Source of the DNA: Rhodovulum tesquicola
Lineage (GTDB): Bacteria; Pseudomonadota; Alphaproteobacteria; Rhodobacterales; Rhodobacteraceae
Reading direction: 5' to 3'
Assembly (NCBI RefSeq): GCF_024128855.1
Contig: NZ_JAMYDV010000002.1
Coordinates: 62,001 to 126,000, forward strand
DNA: 64,000 bases
The translations under genes and the position numbers were made by a program. This document shows, piece by piece, positions 51,824-58,892 of this stretch. The first letter of the stretch is position 1. Every line of letters begins with the position of its first letter. The notes under the pieces were generated by a model that was not told the origin of the DNA, made no database searches, and was given only the letters and a program-made list of their open reading frames with translations.

Positions 51824-52762
51824 TCAGCTTTCGCCCCCCATCAGTTCCGTCGCGATGGTCTCGATGATGGGGCGGGCCTCGGGCTCGCGCATGCCGGGGC
51901 GCAGGCGGCGGTCGTAGAGGATGCGAAGCAGCAATTCGTCATGCGGTGTGAGCAGCGCGAATTCCTCGTCATCGTTGAAGATCGAGGGGCGGGCGGTCGG
52001 GCTGTCATTGGCCAGCCCCAGCCCCTGGGCCAGTTCCTCGTGGATGCAGGACCGGCGCAGACGGTCGGGATGTTCGCCCCGGATCACCGCGACCGCGTGG
52101 GAATAGACGCTCGACTCGCCGCTGGAAAACGCCAGCACCAGGCAGAAGGTCGAGCGCGGCATGCCCTCGATCGTGCGGATGGCGGTGGCGTCGATGCCGG
52201 GCACCATCGCACGCAGGCGCGGCCCGATGGTGCGGCGTTCGTCCTCGTTCAGGATCAGGATGTGGAAATTCGCCTTTTCCGGTTCGACCTGCCGCATCGC
52301 CAGCCCGGTCAGCCCGGACAGCCGCCGGGCATAGGCGTCGATCTCGGCCCGGTCCTTCGCGCGCCGCGTTTCGGTCACGGTGTCGCCGAAGACCAGCCCC
52401 AGCCCGATCGGCTGTTGCCAGCGGCGCAGTCGGCTGGGCGTTTCGCGCGGCACAAGCGCGCCCGCGCGCGTGACATATTCATCGTAAAGCGCGATGCGGA
52501 TGAAGTTCTCGACCACGGCCCGGCGCGCGAAGGGCGCGTCGGGGGCAGCGCCCTCGGTCCGGAGCAGCCCGCGCGACAGAAGGTCGGCCTCCACCCGTGC
52601 AAAATGCCGGGCGATCGCCTCGCTTTCAGGCGAGGGCGCTGGGCGCACCAGATCGGGGCGCGGCACCGGGCGCGGGCTGGTCGCAGGGGGCGCGACCTGA
52701 CAGCCGGCCAGCGCCCCCAGGACGAAACCGCATATCAGAAGGGGGCGGAGGCGCAGCTTCAC
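51824..52762 (-). CDS. DUF2927 family lipoprotein
   Basis: A 312-residue lipoprotein: the signal peptide ends with LAGC, so Cys21 would carry lipid, and a Pro-rich spacer follows. The C-terminal half has the DUF2927 pattern and includes CIHEELAQGLGLAND at about 239-253, an HEE motif resembling a metallopeptidase active site, and FNDDEEFALLTPHDE. Neither activity nor target is known. The start is a GTG 7 bp after the TelA stop, so translation is probably coupled. It is the only periplasm-facing protein of the cluster. Confidence 0.78.
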   Translation of the reverse strand: MKLRLRPLLICGFVLGALAGCQVAPPATSPRPVPRPDLVRPAPSPESEAIARHFARVEADLLSRGLLRTEGAAPDAPFARRAVVENFIRIALYDEYVTRAGALVPRETPSRLRRWQQPIGLGLVFGDTVTETRRAKDRAEIDAYARRLSGLTGLAMRQVEPEKANFHILILNEDERRTIGPRLRAMVPGIDATAIRTIEGMPRSTFCLVLAFSSGESSVYSHAVAVIRGEHPDRLRRSCIHEELAQGLGLANDSPTARPSIFNDDEEFALLTPHDELLLRILYDRRLRPGMREPEARPIIETIATELMGGES

Positions 52763-52769
52763 CGAAGTA

Positions 52770-53948
52770 TCAGGCCCCCGGAACCGCGCCCGCGGCCTGC
52801 GCGCGGGACTTGGCAGAGGCCAGCGTGTCGCGCAGTTCGGACTCCATCTTCTTGAGGTCTTCCTCGGCCCGGGCGCGGTGCGCCTTGCCCGCGTCGGCGA
52901 TCTGCAGGCTTTCCTCGATGGTGGCGACCAGCGTGGCATTGGCCGTCTTGACCGCCTCGATGTCGAACACGCCACGCTCCATCTCTTCGCGAACGATCTT
53001 GTTGGCCTCGCGCAGGTTCTCTGCATTGGCGGTCAGCAGCTCGTTGGTCAGGTCGGACGCTGCGCGCACCGCCTCGGCCGCTTCGCGCGAGCGCTGGATC
53101 GTCACCGCCTGCGCAAGCTGGGTTTCCCAGAGCGGCACGGTATTGACCAGCGTCGAGTTGATCTTGGTGACCAGCGACTTGTCGTTTTCCTGCACCAGCC
53201 GGATCGAAGGCAGCGACTGCATCGTGACCTGGCGGGTCAGCTTGAGATCGTACACGCGCCGTTCCAGATCGTCCCGCGCGGCGCGCAGGTCGCGCAGCTC
53301 CTGCGCCCTGATGACCTGGTCGCCCTCGGGCGCGGCGCTGACCGCGGCCTCGCGCGCGGGGATGTCGCGGCTGTCCAGATCGGCCAGCTTCGCCTCGCCT
53401 GCCGCGATGTAAAGCGCCAGTTCGTCGTAGAAGCCCAGCGTCTTTTCATAAAGCTTGTCCAGCGACTTGATGTCCTTGAGCAGCCGGTGCTCATGGGTCA
53501 GCAGATCGTCGGTGATCTTGTCGATCTGGCCCTGCACGGTCTCGAACTGCGCCATGAAATTCGCGATGGGCGCGGCACGGCGGGTCAGTTTCTCCCACCA
53601 GCTGCGCTTGCGCCCGGCATCCAGTTCGCTGACCGAAAAGCCGCGGATCGTGGTCACGATCTCGCGCAAGGAGTCGCCCGCGGGCCCAGCATCCTTGTTG
53701 CGCACATCGGCCAGCATCGCCTGGCTGATCTGTTGCAACTCGGCCTGGGCCGAGGCGCCGAAGGAGATGATCGAGCCGCTGTCGGCCATGTCGATCTCGG
53801 CCATGCGGGTGCGGATGCCCAGCGCCTGCTTGTCGTCGGCGGCGGCCAGCGGCACCACCTCGGCGGCGGGGGCGGGCAGAATCACGGCGCTCAGTTGCTC
53901 GACCTCGGAAAGGGCGGCCTGGGCCTTCTGTCTGACGTTCTCGGACAT
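52770..53948 (-). CDS. telA: TelA family toxic-anion-resistance-type protein
   Basis: A 392-residue, highly helical cytosolic protein of the TelA family, recognised by FMAQFETVQGQIDKITDDLL, MQSLPSIRLVQENDKSLVTKIN and WETQLAQAVTIQRSREAA. The family is named for tellurite resistance on plasmids, but chromosomal members are tied to membrane stress and cell-envelope functions; the mechanism is unknown. The ATG at 53948 is preferred to the GTG 3 codons upstream because GGAGAG is correctly spaced from it. The upstream xpaC-like stop overlaps this leader. The TelA-XpaC pair also occurs in Firmicutes. Confidence 0.9.
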   Translation of the reverse strand: MSENVRQKAQAALSEVEQLSAVILPAPAAEVVPLAAADDKQALGIRTRMAEIDMADSGSIISFGASAQAELQQISQAMLADVRNKDAGPAGDSLREIVTTIRGFSVSELDAGRKRSWWEKLTRRAAPIANFMAQFETVQGQIDKITDDLLTHEHRLLKDIKSLDKLYEKTLGFYDELALYIAAGEAKLADLDSRDIPAREAAVSAAPEGDQVIRAQELRDLRAARDDLERRVYDLKLTRQVTMQSLPSIRLVQENDKSLVTKINSTLVNTVPLWETQLAQAVTIQRSREAAEAVRAASDLTNELLTANAENLREANKIVREEMERGVFDIEAVKTANATLVATIEESLQIADAGKAHRARAEEDLKKMESELRDTLASAKSRAQAAGAVPGA

Positions 53949-53953
53949 GGTTT

Positions 53954-54868
53954 TCACTCTCCAGAATTTGGCATGGCGGACGCAGTGCGCACGCCTTCAC
54001 GCTGCAGCCTGTCGCGCAGCACTTCGATTTCGACGTCCAGATCGGCCCGGTCGTCCAGCAACAGGGCGCGCGTTCGGGCCGCGAAATTTTCCTCAAGATC
54101 GTTCAGCAGCGCCTCGTAATCCGCCCGCACGCCCGCGTCGCGGGTGCGGGCGTAAAGCTCGGCGAACTTCACGGTCGCATCACGCGCGCCCAGCAGGTAG
54201 ACCACCAGATAGCGCCGCGCGGACGTCAGGTCGCGGGGATCTTCCTCGACCGAGCGGAACATCTCGCGCACGGTGGCCTGGAACCGCTCGAGTCGCGCCT
54301 CCAGCCGCCGGTCGCCCGCGCGAAGGATCGCCTCGGACATGGTGCGCAGGTGCTTCTCGGCCTCGTCGATCACGCGCGCCACCCGCTCGCGCTGCAGGCT
54401 GTCGGCGCCCTCGATCCCCTTGTCGCGCATCGGGTCCACACCAAAGGCGGCGGAGTGCAGGACGATCCCGAGGACGGCAAAGATCGCGGGGGCCAGGAAC
54501 CCCGCACCGGGCGCCATGCCCGCCAGGAACAGTCCCGCCCCGGTGAGTGCCGAGCCGAACATCTTGCGCGGGATCGCCGGGCGGCGGGCGACCTTGCGCG
54601 CGGCCCAGGCATCCTCGGCCTTCAGCCCCTCGCGCGTCAGCCAGGCCGCCAGCAGAAGCACGCCCAGCGCGATCAGCGTGAGCGCCATCCCGGTCGGATC
54701 GGACAGGAAGGCGCGCGGCACAAGGGCCAGCGGCACCACGAACATCAGGTTGGCCCGGCCGCGGGACCGGGCGGCACGCTGGCCCTGGAACGGGTGACGC
54801 GGCGGCGGCGCGCTCCCGTCGCCGGGCCGCGGATCGGGGCTGTATTTCCCGCCATAGCGCTGTGCCAT
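53954..54868 (-). CDS. XpaC-family (BCIP-hydrolysis-type) membrane protein
   Basis: A 304-residue protein with a Pro/Gly-rich basic N terminus, then two hydrophobic hairpins (about 40-85 and 105-140, including MFVVPLALVPRAFL, LTLIALGVLLLAAWL and FLAPAIFAVLGIVLHSAAF) and a helical cytosolic C-terminal half (about 150-304). This matches the 5-bromo-4-chloroindolyl-phosphate hydrolysis (XpaC) family, whose true role is not enzymatic as far as known. It is encoded directly before TelA, as in other genomes, and its ATG overlaps the stop of a 27-residue membrane peptide (TGATG). Confidence 0.82.
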   Translation of the reverse strand: MAQRYGGKYSPDPRPGDGSAPPPRHPFQGQRAARSRGRANLMFVVPLALVPRAFLSDPTGMALTLIALGVLLLAAWLTREGLKAEDAWAARKVARRPAIPRKMFGSALTGAGLFLAGMAPGAGFLAPAIFAVLGIVLHSAAFGVDPMRDKGIEGADSLQRERVARVIDEAEKHLRTMSEAILRAGDRRLEARLERFQATVREMFRSVEEDPRDLTSARRYLVVYLLGARDATVKFAELYARTRDAGVRADYEALLNDLEENFAARTRALLLDDRADLDVEIEVLRDRLQREGVRTASAMPNSGE

Positions 54869-54951
54869 CAGCCGCCCCCCACGATCGCGACATAGAGGAT
54901 CAGCGCGACCAGCAGGAAGAACGCCAGTTTCTGTAGCCCGGATTCGGACAT
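54868..54951 (-). CDS. 27-residue single-pass membrane peptide
   Basis: A 27-codon frame starting MSESGLQKLAFF and ending IVGGG. Residues 9-24 are a continuous hydrophobic stretch long enough to cross the membrane, after a short polar N terminus with one lysine. Its TGA overlaps the ATG of the XpaC-family gene as TGATG, the arrangement of translational coupling, and GGGATGGG lies upstream as a possible ribosome-binding site. It is too short for most gene finders. No homolog is recognised, but the overlap and hydrophobicity argue for a real first gene of the cluster. Confidence 0.6.
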   Translation of the reverse strand: MSESGLQKLAFFLLVALILYVAIVGGG

Positions 54952-54976
54952 CGACCCATCCCGTTTCGCTCTCCCC

Positions 54977-55005
54977 ATCATATGGGATGCGAGCGCGTTC
55001 CGAAA
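54977..55005 (-). promoter_or_regulatory. candidate promoter of the XpaC-TelA cluster
   Basis: On the minus strand TATGAT (54982-54977) is a 5/6 match to a -10 box, 25 bp before the 27-residue peptide gene. The sequence 17 bp upstream is TTTCGG, a weak -35. The region lies in the 73-bp gap after rluB and is the only likely start point for the six-gene run. Confidence 0.4.
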
Positions 55006-55024
55006 AGCAAGCCCGACGCGGGCC

Positions 55025-55834
55025 TCAGCGCCGCTTCGGCGGCCCGGCCTTGCGTACCGTGCGCTTCGGTCGCGGGGGTGTCGCCGGCTGGAAATCGTGG
55101 TCGAGCCCCAACTGGTCGCGCAGCACGCGCGAGCGCACCTCCTCGACCTCGCCGGGTTTCAGATCGGCCAGCCGGAACGGGCCATAGCCCACGCGGATCA
55201 GCCGGTTCACGACCAGCCCCACCGCCTCCATCGCGCGGCGGATCTCGCGGTTCCGGCCTTCGCGGATACCCACGGTGAGCCAGGCATTCGCGCCCTGCTG
55301 GCGGTCAAGGCTCACTTCCATCGGCTGGAACCGCTCGCCCTCGACGGTGATGCCCGCGCGCAGGGGGGCCAGCGTCTCGTCCGACGGTGTGCCCTTGATG
55401 CGGACGCGGTACTTGCGCAGCCAGCCGGTCGAGGGCAGTTCCAGCCGTCGCTTGATCGCGCCGTCATTGGTCAGCAGCAGCAGCCCTTCGGAATTGAGGT
55501 CGAGCCGGCCCACCGACATCACCCGCGGCATGTCCTCGGGCAGGGCGTCGAACACGGTGGGGCGGCCCTTCTCGTCCTTCTCGGTGGTCACCAACCCGCT
55601 GGGCTTGTGATAAAGCCACAGCCGCGGGGGTTCGGCCTCGGCGATGGGCTGGCCGTCGACCTCGATCCGGTCCTTGGCGGTCACGTTCAGCGCGGGGCTG
55701 TCGATCCGCTTGCCGTTGACCGCGACGCGGCCGGCCTCGATCATGCGCTCGGCCTCGCGGCGCGAGGCGATGCCGACGCGGGCCAGCACCTTGGCGATGC
55801 GATCGCCCTCTGGGGTATCCTGTTCCATGGGCAT
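55025..55834 (-). CDS. rluB: 23S rRNA pseudouridine synthase, RluB/RsuA family
   Basis: A 269-residue enzyme that isomerises uridine in 23S rRNA. An S4 RNA-binding domain occupies about 10-60 (AKVLARVGIASRREAERMI) and the catalytic domain carries GRLDLNSEGLLLLTNDG with active-site Asp112. YHKPSGLVTT and REGRNREIRRAMEAVG are further signatures. The C-terminal tail is Pro/Lys/Arg-rich. RluB (position 2605) is the most likely specificity, but RsuA or RluE relatives cannot be fully excluded by eye. It is divergent from tadA across 68 bp. Confidence 0.88.
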   Translation of the reverse strand: MPMEQDTPEGDRIAKVLARVGIASRREAERMIEAGRVAVNGKRIDSPALNVTAKDRIEVDGQPIAEAEPPRLWLYHKPSGLVTTEKDEKGRPTVFDALPEDMPRVMSVGRLDLNSEGLLLLTNDGAIKRRLELPSTGWLRKYRVRIKGTPSDETLAPLRAGITVEGERFQPMEVSLDRQQGANAWLTVGIREGRNREIRRAMEAVGLVVNRLIRVGYGPFRLADLKPGEVEEVRSRVLRDQLGLDHDFQPATPPRPKRTVRKAGPPKRR

Positions 55835-55902
55835 CGTTTACGCGGGTTTCGGGGCGTGGGAAAGCGGCTTGCGCGGGGGCGGGGCTGGGGCGATGAAGGG
55901 GG

Positions 55903-56355
55903 ATGAGCCCGTTTCGCAGCCATATGGAAACCGCCCTTGCCGAGGCCCGCGCCGCCGCCGCACGCGGCGAGGTGCCGGTGGGCGCGGTTGTCGTTTCACC
56001 CCAAGGCGTTGTGGTTTCCGCCGCGGGAAACCGCACGATCGAGTTGCGCGATCCCACGGCGCATGCCGAGATCCTGGCGATCCGGGCGGCCTGTCAGACG
56101 TTGGGATCCGAGCGGTTGGGGGGGTGTGATCTTTATGTCACCCTGGAGCCTTGCCCGATGTGTGCCTCGGCGATCAGCCAGGCGCGGATCGGGCGGCTGT
56201 ATTACGGGGCGGCGGATCCGAAATCGGGCGGCGTGGCGCAGGGGCCGCGCGTGTTCGAGCATCCGCAATGCCACCATGTTCCTGAAATCTATGACGGAAT
56301 CAACGCGGCCGAGGCCGAGCGGCTGTTGCGCGAGTTCTTTGCCGCGCGGCGCTGA
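55903..56355 (+). CDS. tadA: tRNA adenosine(34) deaminase TadA
   Basis: A 150-residue zinc deaminase that converts A34 of tRNA-Arg(ACG) to inosine, an essential step in decoding. The zinc and catalytic residues are visible in HAE at 54-56 (His54, Glu56) and PCPMC at 83-87 (Cys84, Cys87). VPVGAVVV and GAADPKSGGV complete the signature. The ATG at 55903 has GAAGGGGG before it. The gene is convergent with xerC; the gap holds the four-unit 11-bp array. Confidence 0.95.
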   Translation: MSPFRSHMETALAEARAAAARGEVPVGAVVVSPQGVVVSAAGNRTIELRDPTAHAEILAIRAACQTLGSERLGGCDLYVTLEPCPMCASAISQARIGRLYYGAADPKSGGVAQGPRVFEHPQCHHVPEIYDGINAAEAERLLREFFAARR

Positions 56356-56404
56356 ACCGGCGCGGGGGGCGGTTTCGCCGGGCTGCGACGAGGTGCTGGC
56401 CGTT

Positions 56405-56448
56405 ATCGGAATTCCATCGGACTTTCATCGGAATTCCATCGGACTTTC
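56405..56448. repeat. tandem array of four 11-bp units
   Basis: The 22-bp unit ATCGGAATTCC-ATCGGACTTTC occurs twice without mismatch (56405-56426 and 56427-56448). Each half is itself an 11-mer of form ATCGGA-N-TT-N-C, so there are four units at about one helical turn each. It is AT-richer than its surroundings, contains two GGAATTCC dyads, and lies in the convergent gap 50 bp past the tadA stop and 29 bp past the xerC 3' end. Confidence 0.8.
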
Positions 56449-56476
56449 ATATGGCAGATCGTCGGGCTGTCCGCGG

Positions 56477-57400
56477 TCAGGCGCGGGGATGGGCGGCCTC
56501 GTAGACCTCCATCAGGCGGGCGGTGTCGACGGCCGTATAGGCCTGGGTGGTCGAGAGCGAGGCGTGGCCCAGAAGTTCCTGGATCGCGCGCAGGTCGCCG
56601 CCTGCGGCGAGCAGATGCGTGGCGAAGCTGTGGCGCAGGGCGTGCGGCGTGGCGGTGGCGGGCAGGCCGAGCCGACCCCGCGTCTGTTCCATCGCGCGGG
56701 CGACGAGACGGGCATTGAGCGGGCCGCCGCGGGCACCGCGAAAGAGCGGCGCGTCGGGGGCCAGTTCGAACGGGCAGAGCCGCAGATAGGTGGCGACCGC
56801 CTCGCGCGCGGCGGGCAGGACGGGCACGATGCGTTCCTTGCCGCCCTTGCCGACGATCCGCAGGCTGTCGGGCAGGGGCGCGTCGCGGCGCAGAAGGCCC
56901 AGCGCCTCGGAGATGCGCAGCCCGCAGCCATAGAGCAGCGTCACCACCGCCCCGTCGCGCGCCGCGATCCAGGGGTCGCGCGCGCTGTCGCCGACCGTGT
57001 CGAGCACCGCGCGGGCGGCATCCTCGGCCAGCGGGCGGGGCAGCTTGCGCCGGATTTTTGGCGCGCGCACCGACAGCACGGCGGTCGGCTCGAACCCCTC
57101 GCGCCGCCCATACCAGCGGAAGAAGCCCTTGACCGCCGACAGCGCCCGGGCGAGCGAACGTGCGCCCAGCCCCCGGCCGCGTTCATGCGCCATCCAGGCG
57201 CGCAGGTCGCGCAGCTCGATCGCGGCCAGCCGCGCAGGCCCCGCGGGCGCCCCGTCATATTCCGCAAGGAAGGCCAGAAAGCCGGTCACGTCCGCGCCAT
57301 AGGCGCGGATCGTGTTCGCGGCCGCGCCGTTCAGGGCGCGTTCCTCGGCCAGCCAGTCCGACAGCGCCGCCCGCGCGGCGGGGCTCAGCGCAAGGCTCAT
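56477..57400 (-). CDS. xerC: tyrosine recombinase XerC
   Basis: A 307-residue site-specific recombinase that with XerD resolves chromosome dimers at dif. All catalytic residues are visible: Arg162 (CGLRISEA), Lys185 (VGKGGKER), His253 and Arg256 (HALRHSFATH), His279 (LGHASLS) and nucleophile Tyr288 (TTQAYT). The N-terminal SAM-like core-binding domain covers about 1-110. XerC versus XerD is assigned by the upstream DUF484 gene, a common xerC neighbour. The ATG overlaps the DUF484 stop by 4 bp. Confidence 0.9.
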   Translation of the reverse strand: MSLALSPAARAALSDWLAEERALNGAAANTIRAYGADVTGFLAFLAEYDGAPAGPARLAAIELRDLRAWMAHERGRGLGARSLARALSAVKGFFRWYGRREGFEPTAVLSVRAPKIRRKLPRPLAEDAARAVLDTVGDSARDPWIAARDGAVVTLLYGCGLRISEALGLLRRDAPLPDSLRIVGKGGKERIVPVLPAAREAVATYLRLCPFELAPDAPLFRGARGGPLNARLVARAMEQTRGRLGLPATATPHALRHSFATHLLAAGGDLRAIQELLGHASLSTTQAYTAVDTARLMEVYEAAHPRA

Positions 57401-58104
57401 CCCAGGAAGCGGCGCATCGTCCGTTCGACGAGGCCCGCGAAGAAGGTCAAGAGGTCCGTGCCCTGGTTCGGCGCGAATTGCTGCGCATCCTCGGAGCCCA
57501 TGGCGAGCATGCCCGGCAGCCGGTCGGGGCCGAAATCCAGCCTGAGCAGCGCCTCGGAGCGGATCGGGCTGCGCCTGTCGCCGTAAAGCGCGCCGTTTTC
57601 CGGCAGCTTCTGGCGCAGGGTCACGACGCGCGCGCCGCGCCCATGCAGACCGCCCGCATAAGCCTCGACAAAGCCTTCGGGGGCGAGTTGCACCACCGCG
57701 CCCAGCCGGGACAGCGCCTCGGCCGCGTCGCCCTGATGGCTTTCCAGCACCAGCCGCAGGCCGTCGAGCCGCAGGATCGCGGCCACCTCGCCCGAGAGCG
57801 TGGCGATGAAGTCCGGAAAATCCCCGGGCTCCAGCAGGGCCAGCGCGGCGCGGTGGATCTGGTTGGTGCCCGACAGGTTCTCGTAGGCGGCGGCGATGAC
57901 GGAGCGGTGGGTTTCCTCCAGCCGGTCGAGCCGGGCCTCGAGCCGTTCCATCGCGATGCCGCGCAGATCGACGATATTGGCGCCCATCATCCGTTCGTTC
58001 GCGGCGACAAGCGCGCGCATCACGTCCGGGTCGTCGAGGATCACGTCGGGATCGGCCAGAATCTGCGCGCGAAGATCGTCCGCGACGGCGGGGGAACTGC
58101 TCAT
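57397..58104 (-). CDS. DUF484 family protein
   Basis: A 235-residue protein of the DUF484 family, which has a GAF-like fold. The N-terminal helices (about 1-80, ILADPDVILDDPDVMRALVAAN and ARLDRLEETHR) precede the GAF-like part with RSEALLRLDF and GMLAMGSEDAQQFAPNQGTDLLTFFAGLVE. The family is nearly always encoded next to xerC, but its function is unknown; a role in dimer resolution or signalling has not been shown to my knowledge. It overlaps xerC by 4 bp. Confidence 0.9.
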   Translation of the reverse strand: MSSSPAVADDLRAQILADPDVILDDPDVMRALVAANERMMGANIVDLRGIAMERLEARLDRLEETHRSVIAAAYENLSGTNQIHRAALALLEPGDFPDFIATLSGEVAAILRLDGLRLVLESHQGDAAEALSRLGAVVQLAPEGFVEAYAGGLHGRGARVVTLRQKLPENGALYGDRRSPIRSEALLRLDFGPDRLPGMLAMGSEDAQQFAPNQGTDLLTFFAGLVERTMRRFLG

Positions 58105-58149
58105 GTCTGCCTCGTTGTTATGGTCGTTTTGTGCGATCTTACACCAAGG

Positions 58150-58803
58150 CTACAGGATTTTCTGCCCCGTTTTTTCCCAATCCGCCAGGAACGTGGCCAG
58201 ACCCTTGTCGGTCAGCGGATGGGCGGCCATCTGTTTCAGCACGCCGGGCGGCGCGGTGACCACATCGGCGCCGATCTTCGCGGCGTCGGTCACATGGTTG
58301 ACCGTGCGGATCGAGGCGGCCAGTATCTGCGTCCCGAAGCCGTAATTGTCGAAGATCGTCCTTATGTCGGCGATCAGGTCCATGCCGTCGAGATTGATGT
58401 CATCGAGCCGCCCGATGAAGGGCGAGACGAAGGTTGCGCCCGCCTTGGCGGCCAGAATCGCCTGCGCGGCGGAAAAGCAGAGCGTGACATTGACCATGTG
58501 CCCCTCGCCGCTGAGCGCCTTGCACGCCTTGAGCCCGTCCCAGGTCAAGGGCACCTTGACCGCGATATTGGGGGCGATCCGGGCAAGCTTGCGGCCCTCC
58601 TCGATCATCGCGGGTGCCTCGGTCGCGATCACCTCGGCCGAGACGGGGCCGGAGACGATGCCGCAGATCTCGCGCGTGACCTCGAGGATGTCGCGGCCCG
58701 ATTTCAGGATCAGCGAGGGGTTGGTGGTCACGCCATCGGCCATGCCGAGATCGTTCAGTTCGCGGATCGCGTCCACATCGGCGGTATCGACGAAGAATTT
58801 CAT
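58150..58803 (-). CDS. fsa: fructose-6-phosphate aldolase / transaldolase
   Basis: A 217-residue Schiff-base aldolase of the small transaldolase branch. The N terminus [29 protein letters not shown] and the catalytic Lys83 (in NIAVKVPLT, matching E. coli FSA Lys85) are clear. In many alphaproteobacteria this short form serves as the transaldolase of the pentose phosphate pathway; FSA activity is the alternative, and sequence inspection cannot decide. GAGGCAG precedes the ATG. It is divergent from priA and 46 bp upstream of DUF484 on the same strand. Confidence 0.88.
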   Translation of the reverse strand: MKFFVDTADVDAIRELNDLGMADGVTTNPSLILKSGRDILEVTREICGIVSGPVSAEVIATEAPAMIEEGRKLARIAPNIAVKVPLTWDGLKACKALSGEGHMVNVTLCFSAAQAILAAKAGATFVSPFIGRLDDINLDGMDLIADIRTIFDNYGFGTQILAASIRTVNHVTDAAKIGADVVTAPPGVLKQMAAHPLTDKGLATFLADWEKTGQKIL

Positions 58804-58892
58804 GGGGCTGCCTCGGGGCTGGATGCGTCTTGTCGCGCCCGTGATAGCCGAGGCGGGGATCGGGCGGAACCCCGTCTTTGGGCGGCCCGCGC

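Noticed and set aside
56477-57400. Mobile-element integrase
   Set aside because: The tyrosine recombinase has XerC features and the standard DUF484 neighbour, and no tRNA, attachment repeats or cargo genes are near it.
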